Shown here: positions 58,923 to 64,000 of the stretch, piece after piece | Layout: every line of letters begins with the position of its first letter | Numbering within the stretch: the stretch's first letter is position 1 | DNA from: Sporolactobacillus sp. THM7-7 | GTDB taxonomy: Bacteria > Bacillota > Bacilli > Bacillales > Sporolactobacillaceae | Assembly: GCF_004153225.1 (NCBI RefSeq) | Contig: NZ_SEMB01000007.1 | Span: forward strand, 44,190 to 108,189 | Direction: 5' to 3' | Length of the DNA: 64,000 bases | Notes under the pieces: generated by a model | Seen by the model: only the letters and a program-made list of their open reading frames with translations | What the model was told of the DNA's origin: nothing | Databases searched by the model: none | Position numbers and translations under genes: made by a program

Positions 58923-58940
58923 TATGAACAATTGTTTAAA
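58923..58940. promoter_or_regulatory. candidate CadC operator 1
   Basis: TATGAACAATTGTTTAAATG contains the perfect palindrome AACAATTGTT, 23 nt upstream of cadC. Size and AT-rich symmetry suit an ArsR/SmtB-family operator. Confidence 0.55.
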
Positions 58941-59017
58941 TGGTCAATGCAAAAGTATTCTATTGCGCTTCAATATTATAGGTTCCGATTGATTTCGCTT
59001 CCGATTGGCTCTCAACT

Positions 59018-59043
59018 AACATATGAATGAGTGATCATATGTT
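59018..59043. promoter_or_regulatory. candidate CadC operator 2
   Basis: AACATATGA and TCATATGTT are exact 9-bp inverted arms around 8 nt. It shares the ATATGA half with the first site (CATATGAACA). The rest of the 320-nt spacer to 59220 holds a hairpin-like stretch after ydhK and no gene. Confidence 0.6.
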
Positions 59044-59220
59044 TAACTAAATTATATCCTATTGATTCAAGGTGTCAATGGCTCTTTCGTTATTTTATTT
59101 TGATACTGCAGTATCCCGCTAAAATCTTTTTTACACAGATTGTAAAAAACAAAGGCTGTCTTAACAGTCGAAAAACGACTATAAGGCAGCCTCCCGGCAG
59201 GATAACAGAATTTCATTTTT

Positions 59221-59880
59221 TTACTTGGAAGAAAGCTCATCTTCCGTCAGCCATTGATGATTGGTTACTTTTTCTCCGCCGGTCGTTGGCATGTAATCGA
59301 CCATGTAGACGGTTGTTTGTTTTGCTGAATCAATGACAGCCGTCGCACCCTTCATGCCTTTCATATGATCGGCCGTTAACGTCACTTTTTCTCCCGGTTG
59401 AAAGGGTTTATCTCCCGCGTCTTTTATATCCTCCTGAATGACCCATTTATGATGGGTTACTCTCTTTCCGCCGTTCGTCGGCGTGTACGAAACGGCGTAC
59501 ACCGTCGTATCATAAGCGCCGACAATGGTTGCTTCGGCGCCATTCATCCCTTCCATATGATCCGCGTGAATCACCGCTTTGCTTCCGACTTTGAAAGCCG
59601 GGTCTTTGGCCTCCTTCAAGCCCTTTGGCACTTCTCCAGAACTAGAATGCATGTCCATATCCATGTGGCCTTCTGAATGAGAGTCCATATCCATGTGGCT
59701 TTCCGGATCAGAGTCCATATCCATGTGGCCTCCGGAATCCGAATCGTTATTCATGTTATGGTTCGTATGATCCGAACTTGCGCTCTCGGAACTTGTTCCC
59801 CCGGTATTGCCGGTACACGCGGCCAATAGTAAAATAAATATCAGAAAAACAGAGCCTACAGCCCATTTTTTACCTCTCAT
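59221..59880 (-). CDS. YdhK-like DUF1541 lipoprotein
   Basis: Secreted lipoprotein, 219 residues, with signal peptide and lipobox LLLAAC (Cys22). A His/Met/Asp-rich stretch follows (~44-78), including a 10-residue repeat of the form xHMDMDSxxE. Two DUF1541 domains come next (~88-150 and ~155-215), each containing ADHMxGMxGA and a TTVYxVxYxPT motif. Such Met/His-rich proteins are common next to copper and other metal genes; metal binding at the outer membrane face is likely but the metal is unknown. Its start overlaps the preceding small frame (ATGA). Confidence 0.88.
   Translation of the reverse strand: MRGKKWAVGSVFLIFILLLAACTGNTGGTSSESASSDHTNHNMNNDSDSGGHMDMDSDPESHMDMDSHSEGHMDMDMHSSSGEVPKGLKEAKDPAFKVGSKAVIHADHMEGMNGAEATIVGAYDTTVYAVSYTPTNGGKRVTHHKWVIQEDIKDAGDKPFQPGEKVTLTADHMKGMKGATAVIDSAKQTTVYMVDYMPTTGGEKVTNHQWLTEDELSSK
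59654..59743 (-). repeat. three 30-bp in-frame repeats inside the YdhK-like gene
   Basis: TCCATATCCATGTGGC recurs at 59654, 59684 and 59714 with 30-bp spacing, encoding tandem HMDMDS decapeptides. It is a metal-binding-type low-complexity expansion. Confidence 0.9.
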
Positions 59881-60059
59881 TGTTTCCCTCCTATGATGAT
59901 TCGTTCTATAGCATAGCCGTTAAATGTGTTGATTTTGTGAAGACATTCGATTCTCGAAAAAATTAAGCCTCGACTCATACTATGGTTTCCATTTCTATAA
60001 GCATGGTTTAAATGGCTCTGATCATCGCCATTATGGTTATGATTTTCGCAGCAAAGCAT
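59877..60059 (-). CDS. small uncharacterised frame coupled to the YdhK-like gene
   Basis: A 60-residue frame, His/Asn-rich at the N-terminus (MLCCENHNHNGDDQSHLNHA), with AGGAAGGGAT just before its ATG and a stop overlapping the next gene's start as ATGA. Those two signs favour a real, translated gene; the lack of any family resemblance and the mixed C-terminal half argue against. It may be a leader peptide that couples translation. Confidence 0.35.
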   Translation of the reverse strand: MLCCENHNHNGDDQSHLNHAYRNGNHSMSRGLIFSRIECLHKINTFNGYAIERIIIGGKQ

Positions 60060-60083
60060 TCGAATCCCTTCCTCACAAACTTT

Positions 60084-60278
60084 TTATCCCTCTTCATTTT
60101 TCAATTGCCGAAGTTCTGCCCGCAACAGGTTGTTCTGATCCTTCAAATCGTTCAATTCATTCAATACTTTATGGCGTTCTGAATGTTCCGTATCTGAGTG
60201 ATTTCCCTTCATCATCATGAACATCATTGGGACCATAATCAGGGGACAAACGAATAATAACAGCCAGCTCCAATCCAT
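60084..60278 (-). CDS. small membrane protein, DUF2933-like
   Basis: 64 residues: one N-terminal hydrophobic helix with Met-rich stretch (LLLFVCPLIMVPMMFMMMKG, ~5-24), then a charged helix predicted to be a coiled coil (HKVLNELNDLKDQNNLLRAEL). AGGAGG lies 9 nt before ATG 60278; a frame nine codons longer covers that site. Similar short proteins accompany copper-responsive genes. It comes before the YdhK-like gene on the same strand, with a direct-repeat motif in its promoter. Confidence 0.72.
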   Translation of the reverse strand: MDWSWLLLFVCPLIMVPMMFMMMKGNHSDTEHSERHKVLNELNDLKDQNNLLRAELRQLKNEEG

Positions 60279-60322
60279 AAATTTCTTCCTCCTTTCGTTC
60301 TTCAATTATGATTGTAGATGGA

Positions 60323-60348
60323 AATTGTGTGGAATCTGTGTAGAAACC
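60323..60348. promoter_or_regulatory. direct repeats, probable response-regulator site
   Basis: AATTGTGTGGAATCTGTGTAGAAACC holds TTGTGTGGAA and CTGTGTAGAA about one helical turn (11 nt) apart, the layout used by OmpR-type regulators. TGTGTAGAAAC recurs at 62815 upstream of the regulator gene. It lies 45-70 nt upstream of the small membrane protein gene. Confidence 0.55.
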
Positions 60349-60386
60349 ATGCCGAATTCAAGCGTATTTACAAAAAAATAAGAGGA

Positions 60387-60584
60387 CTACTTCCTTCTGT
60401 AGACAAACCATATATAAAGGATGACAAAAAGAATCACCGGGCAGGCTGTCCACATACAGACTTTAAAAAAGGTTATGCCAAAAGTAAGGAAACTTTCGTG
60501 ACCGAAAGCATCGGCGGAAAAGAACAGGCAGGTAAGCCCTATGATGATGAGAAAGAGCGAAAAGAACCAGTCCATTTTTTTCAT
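60387..60584 (-). CDS. small two-helix membrane protein coupled to the sensor kinase
   Basis: 65 residues with two hydrophobic helices (~5-25 and ~36-60), ending in the basic tail YRRK. Its ATG overlaps the kinase stop codon as ATGA, so it is translated with the kinase. No family assigned. A two-helix partner could tune the sensor or belong to the metal response. Confidence 0.65.
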   Translation of the reverse strand: MKKMDWFFSLFLIIIGLTCLFFSADAFGHESFLTFGITFFKVCMWTACPVILFVILYIWFVYRRK

Positions 60585-61993
60585 GACTTTGTCCCGTCCT
60601 GTCCTTGCTTCTCCTCATAAGGAAAAATCAATCGAAATGTGGTCCCGCGGCCTGGTTCGCTGTCCACCTGCACCTTTCCTCCTTGCCGTTCCACATACTT
60701 CTTAACGATCGACAGGCCTAAACCCGTCCCGCCATATTCACGTGCCCGTGATTTCTCTACTCGATAGAAGCGATCAAAAATATACGGCACTTCGTCTTTT
60801 GGAATGCCAATACCGGTGTCGGATACGGAAAGAACGATCCCCTCCTTTTTCCTCGTCAGCTGTACAAGAATATTCCCTTTTTCTGTATATCGAATGGCAT
60901 TGTCCAGAAGATTCAACAGTACTTGTTCCATACGTTTTCGATCTCCGCGAATAAAAGGAATAGGATCATGCAGATTCGTTTGCAGACTCAGCCGTTTCTT
61001 CTCCGCCTTAAGTTTGACTTTTTGAATAGCCGTCTGAATGACTTCCTTCAGATCGAGCCATTCCCTTACGAGTGTGGTCTGACCCTCCTCCATTTTTGCA
61101 AGATCGAACAAGTCGCGAATCAAGTGTTCCAGGCGGACGGATTCCTGATAAATAATCGAGAGGTATTGCTTTTTTTCCTTGTCCGAATCAACGAAACCGT
61201 CAGACAAGACTTTGGCGTACCCTTGTAAATAAGTGATCGGCGTTCGAAGTTCGTGTGAGATATTTGAGAAAAAGGCGCGTCTTGTGTCCCGATATCTTTG
61301 CAGACTGGCTGCCAGACCATTAATGGAATGACCGAGCCTCCCGATCTCGTCATTACTGCCGATCCGCAGCCGCACGTCCCAGTCGCCCTGAGCCATTTTC
61401 TCCGTCATTTTCTGCATGTCCAGCAGCGGACGGGACAGCAGCTTGCTCATAATCAGGATCATACCCAGTGCAAGGAGAAATGCCCCCAAACCGGACAGGA
61501 TCAGTAAGTTCCGGAGCCGTTGTAAGGAGGCGTCGATCTTTTTCATGGAAGAGACGATATAGATTGCAGGCCGTGTCCGTTGGCTCGTCTTTAACGGTTG
61601 TCCAACCACGTAAAAGTGATGTCCCTGAGCATCGCTTGCCTGATACTCTGCGGGATGACCGGAAAGCAGACGCCGGGTTGCATCTGCCTTGATCCATGAT
61701 CGATCCGGATGACTTTTTCCCGAAAGCGTCTGAACCTTTCCGTCGGCACTCAGCCAAAAGACCCTTACCTCGGAAAACTCGGCAAAAGCTCGGATCATGG
61801 ATTGCGAGAAGGTGTCATTAGATTCCGCCATTGCCGCAAAGTGCGCGGCAATTTCTCGTGTGTCGCTTCTCATTTGTTCATTATAAAAGTTTGTAAATAA
61901 CCGGTCTACAGCAATGCCTAAAGATAATAGGATCACAATGATTAAGGCTATAAAAACTGCGCCCAGTTTCAGTCCGATTCGATTCATTGTCAT
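60581..61993 (-). CDS. HAMP-type sensor histidine kinase
   Basis: Membrane sensor, 470 residues. TM1 is ~8-30, an extracytoplasmic domain spans ~31-160, TM2 ~163-184 and HAMP ~185-237. The phosphoacceptor is His247 in SHELRTPITYLQGY. The ATPase domain has NLLDNAIRYTEKG (N box), DTGIGIPKDE (G1) and GGTGLGLSIVKKYV (G2). All are complete. It overlaps the regulator gene by four bases. The sensed signal is not readable; neighbours suggest a metal or envelope stress. Confidence 0.93.
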   Translation of the reverse strand: MTMNRIGLKLGAVFIALIIVILLSLGIAVDRLFTNFYNEQMRSDTREIAAHFAAMAESNDTFSQSMIRAFAEFSEVRVFWLSADGKVQTLSGKSHPDRSWIKADATRRLLSGHPAEYQASDAQGHHFYVVGQPLKTSQRTRPAIYIVSSMKKIDASLQRLRNLLILSGLGAFLLALGMILIMSKLLSRPLLDMQKMTEKMAQGDWDVRLRIGSNDEIGRLGHSINGLAASLQRYRDTRRAFFSNISHELRTPITYLQGYAKVLSDGFVDSDKEKKQYLSIIYQESVRLEHLIRDLFDLAKMEEGQTTLVREWLDLKEVIQTAIQKVKLKAEKKRLSLQTNLHDPIPFIRGDRKRMEQVLLNLLDNAIRYTEKGNILVQLTRKKEGIVLSVSDTGIGIPKDEVPYIFDRFYRVEKSRAREYGGTGLGLSIVKKYVERQGGKVQVDSEPGRGTTFRLIFPYEEKQGQDGTKS

Positions 61994-62706
61994 GATTCTA
62001 CGCCCTTAATATCAAATTTATAGCCGACACCCCAGGATGTCTGAATCGGACTGTAAGCCAGTCCGGACTTTTTTAATTTTTCTCTGATATTTTTGATATG
62101 AATATCGACAACCCGAGCATCTCCTCCGAAATCATAGCCCCAGATTTTTTCAATTAACTGCTCTCGGGAAAGAACACGCCCGCTGTTTTCAGCCAGTACG
62201 GCAAAAAGGTCAAATTCTTTTTGCGTCAATTCGACTGACTGGTCATTCGCCTGTACCTGACGTCCATCTTTGTCAATCGTCAGTGCGGGAAAGCTCAGGA
62301 TGTCCTTTTCTGTTTGTTTTGGAAAAAGGGCAGATGCCCGGCGGATCAGCGCATGAACACGGGCCATCAGTTCTTCCGGATCAAAAGGTTTTGTTAAATA
62401 ATCGTCCGCGCCCAGTTCCAGTCCCAGAACCTTCTCTTTTGTCTCGCCCAAAGCAGTCAACATCAGGATAGGGACAGATTGCGTTTTCCGAATGGACTGA
62501 CAGACTGCCCAGCCATCCATATGGGGCATCATCACGTCAAGGATAACCAGGTCGAAGGGTTGATGGTTCATCTTCCTCATCGCTTCATTGCCGTCCGCCG
62601 CTTCTACAGTGTCGAACCCTTCTTTATTCAAATAGATGCGCAGCAGATTTCGCAGCTTCCAGTCATCATCGACGATCAGAACTTGACATTTCTTCACGAT
62701 CATCAC
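61990..62706 (-). CDS. OmpR-family response regulator
   Basis: 238 residues: receiver domain (~7-120) with phosphoacceptor Asp57 in LVILDVMMP, acidic pocket VDDD (12-15) and Lys in YLTKPFDPEE, then a winged-helix domain (~135-235) with VELTQKEFDLFAVLAENSGR. The start is uncertain among GTG 62706, ATG 62703 and GTG 62697; AGAAGG is best spaced for the last, differing by only three residues. First gene of the regulator-kinase-small-protein operon. Confidence 0.93.
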   Translation of the reverse strand: MMIVKKCQVLIVDDDWKLRNLLRIYLNKEGFDTVEAADGNEAMRKMNHQPFDLVILDVMMPHMDGWAVCQSIRKTQSVPILMLTALGETKEKVLGLELGADDYLTKPFDPEELMARVHALIRRASALFPKQTEKDILSFPALTIDKDGRQVQANDQSVELTQKEFDLFAVLAENSGRVLSREQLIEKIWGYDFGGDARVVDIHIKNIREKLKKSGLAYSPIQTSWGVGYKFDIKGVES

Positions 62707-62802
62707 CTTCTCTCATCATACAGCAAATTTTATGATCTGATTCATTTTACTGAAATTGAATCATCCGCTGATGGATTACGGCTATACACCCTTTTCCTAG
62801 AT

Positions 62803-62828
62803 TACACAATAATTGTGTAGAAACGATG
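62803..62828. promoter_or_regulatory. palindrome plus TGTGTAGAAAC motif upstream of the two-component genes
   Basis: TACACAAT-A-ATTGTGTA (62803-62819) is a perfect 17-bp palindrome, and its right arm continues into TGTGTAGAAAC, the motif found at 60336. It lies about 100 nt upstream of the regulator gene and 225 nt upstream of the divergent SHOCT gene. The remaining 346-nt spacer shows no gene. Confidence 0.55.
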
Positions 62829-63052
62829 AAAATGAATAAATCTTCACTATGATTTGGAGATTGACTTTATGTGGAAACTTTCTCTTCTAAACAGTTTCTT
62901 CATAATTTCCCTGTACAATGAATGTATTCCATACGAATAGGTGCATAAAGCAATAAAGAGGACTCCGGAATGAATAGAGATGAGGCGGATGGATGTCATA
63001 TAGTAAAGCTTAAAGATCGTGTTCCTATTAAAGTTGAAGGTGGTGATGAATC

Positions 63053-63289
63053 ATGATGGATTGGAACGGTGGCATGATGAGCGGTTTTGGAATAGGAATG
63101 GGCTTCTTTTGGCTTGTCCAACTAGCCTTGTTCATCGCCGTCATCTATTTTGCGGTCATCCTCATCAAAAAAGTGAACCACAAATCAGATACCGACCAAC
63201 CCGGGGAATCTGTTTTAAAAGAACGATTTGCCCGTGGTGAAATTACGGAAGAAGAATATAAAAAGATGAAAAAAATTTTGCATAGCTAA
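63053..63289 (+). CDS. SHOCT-domain small membrane protein
   Basis: 78 residues: a short Met/Gly-rich head (MMDWNGGMMSGFGIGMG), one transmembrane helix (~18-42, WLVQLALFIAVIYFAVILI), and a C-terminal SHOCT motif (LKERFARGEITEEEYKKM, ~57-74). AAGGTGGTGA precedes the ATG. SHOCT proteins of this type are frequent beside copper and other metal genes; the motif is thought to serve in oligomerisation. Divergent from the two-component operon, possibly sharing its control region. Confidence 0.85.
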   Translation: MMDWNGGMMSGFGIGMGFFWLVQLALFIAVIYFAVILIKKVNHKSDTDQPGESVLKERFARGEITEEEYKKMKKILHS

Positions 63290-63315
63290 ATAGCTAAATG
63301 CACGATTAAATTTTA

Positions 63316-63475
63316 GGCTCTGTTATCCTAGTATTGGATGTTGTTGCACAACACGACATTCGCGAGACTCCTGCGACGAGCCTGCGAAACCCCAAAGCGA
63401 GGGACCCGGCGATCGAACGCGGAAATCAGGTAAATGTCGTGTCTCTAAAAAATAACAGTAGAAATAAACAGAGCC
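63316..63475. repeat. Bacillaceae-type palindromic repeat element
   Basis: Nested exact inverted repeats: GGCTCTGTT (63316) with AACAGAGCC (63467), and ACACGACATT (63351) with AATGTCGTGT (63433). The GC-rich centre, CGCGAGACTCCTGCGACGAG ... ACCCC..AGCGAGG, resembles the widespread Bacillaceae interspersed element with CTCCTGCGGG and GACCCC blocks. It is non-coding; a frame drawn through it has no ribosome site. Confidence 0.65.
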
Positions 63476-63500
63476 TGAATTCGATTAAAGAAAGACGCAG

Positions 63501-63549
63501 AGAGGCTGTCTCATTAGCCGATTTATCGACTGTGAGCAGCCTCTTTAAC
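63501..63549 (+). terminator. hairpin with T-tail, terminator-like
   Basis: AGAGGCTG ... CAGCCTCT with inner CTCA/TGAG pairing, then TTTAACTTTT. It could end the SHOCT transcript, or be an element end, since AGGCTGTCTCA is also common at insertion sequence ends. From 63550 to 63873 no gene was supported. Confidence 0.5.
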
Positions 63550-63873
63550 TTTTCAAAAACATGGAAATATCATCTTTTTTTAATTTTCATTTCACCAGCT
63601 GTTACCTTTTTAAGATAGCTTCTCCGCACTATATTTTTTACGATTTCTTTCAGGAGCTGCTGTCCGCAACAATGTGTATGTCGATATTCGTTGTGTGCCT
63701 CATTATTTCATTAACGATAGAGCCTTTAATTATTTCTTCCCACCTTGTCCTTGCTGACTGACCGATCAGTATCTGCGTTATAAAGTACTTTTTGGCAACA
63801 GCGACAATAACCTGTGAAGAGAATAATCAGCCGAAATCCGCTGATATTTAATGAAATCACTCTAAGTATAAGC

Positions 63874-64000
63874 GTAAGCGTCAAATAATGGACACCTTCC
63901 TGCGACTATCCTGGTCATGTAATAATGTGTTTATCAAATGACTGGGAGGATGGTCCATGACACGAGCAGAATTACAGGAACTCTGGCAGGAACGAATAAA
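63874..64000 (+). mobile_element. left end of an IS66-family insertion sequence
   Basis: GTAAGCGTCAAATAATGGAC at 63874 begins with GTAAGCGTC, the terminal sequence typical of IS66 elements. It is followed after about 80 nt by the start of the first IS66 open reading frame. The element continues beyond the window, so its completeness is unknown. Confidence 0.8.
63957..64000 (+). CDS. tnpA: IS66 accessory protein TnpA, first 14 codons
   Basis: GGGAGGATGG precedes ATG 63957, and the readable start MTRAELQELWQERI matches the N-terminus of the IS66 helix-turn-helix protein (usually MxxAELxxLWxxRI, then a segment with a WC motif). Cut by the right edge. Confidence 0.75.
   Translation, partial: MTRAELQELWQERI

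Noticed and set aside
63334-63618. Plus-strand 94-codon frame near the right edge
   Set aside because: It runs through the palindromic element and the following hairpin, with no ribosome site or family resemblance.

Overview
The window looks like chromosome from a spore-forming, Gram-positive Bacillales species of roughly balanced GC. This rests on close family resemblance to Bacillus-type AcsA, HemAT, ThrS, GlpP, FadN/A/E and KimA, on a T-box leader and a c-di-AMP riboswitch in the expected places, on strong Shine-Dalgarno sites with frequent TTG/GTG starts, and on a LysM-GH18 protein of the spore cortex-lytic type. No rRNA, tRNA, replication origin, phage module or CRISPR-cas locus was seen.

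Layout. 1-19 kb: the start of an MFS transporter, acsA, pncB, a HemAT oxygen sensor, a PAP2 phosphatase, thrS behind a T-box, a CsoR-type repressor with a cation efflux pump and a 33-bp palindromic operator, a second cation efflux pump, a DUF1540 peptide, a MarR-MMPL pair, glutamate racemase and an NlpC/P60-LysM wall hydrolase with a WalR box. 19-25 kb: Ku plus a LigD split into separate ligase and polymerase genes (end joining), an M50 protease and exoA. 25-31 kb: the glycerol regulon glpP-glpF-glpK-glpD with two GlpP-type leader terminators and a cre site, then a lone cysC. 31-43 kb: a seven-gene fatty-acid degradation run (acyl-CoA ligase, fadN, fadA, fadE, etfB, etfA, fadF) that can carry acyl-CoA oxidation electrons to the membrane. 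43-48 kb: the GH18 protein, an S66 carboxypeptidase and riboswitch-controlled kimA.

48.4-64 kb is different in character. Two decayed genes (a frameshifted Phe/Pro-rich protein and a multiply broken peroxiredoxin) lie against a metal-resistance island: ynfA-type gene, arsBADCR, a CopZ-like protein, cadA, czcD, cadC, a YdhK-like lipoprotein, small membrane proteins, a two-component system and a SHOCT protein. The right edge runs into the left end of an IS66-family element. Parts of the island are visibly more AT-rich than the host genes, which fits acquisition by transfer.

The most unusual feature is a set of intergenic tandem arrays with periods of 20 or 21 bp at six places (361, 12375, 17421, 22499, 30312, 43222). 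Three sequence families occur, but they appear related: one matches the reverse complement of another with an extra base, and the third keeps the same flanking frame around a different core. I know of no function for them.
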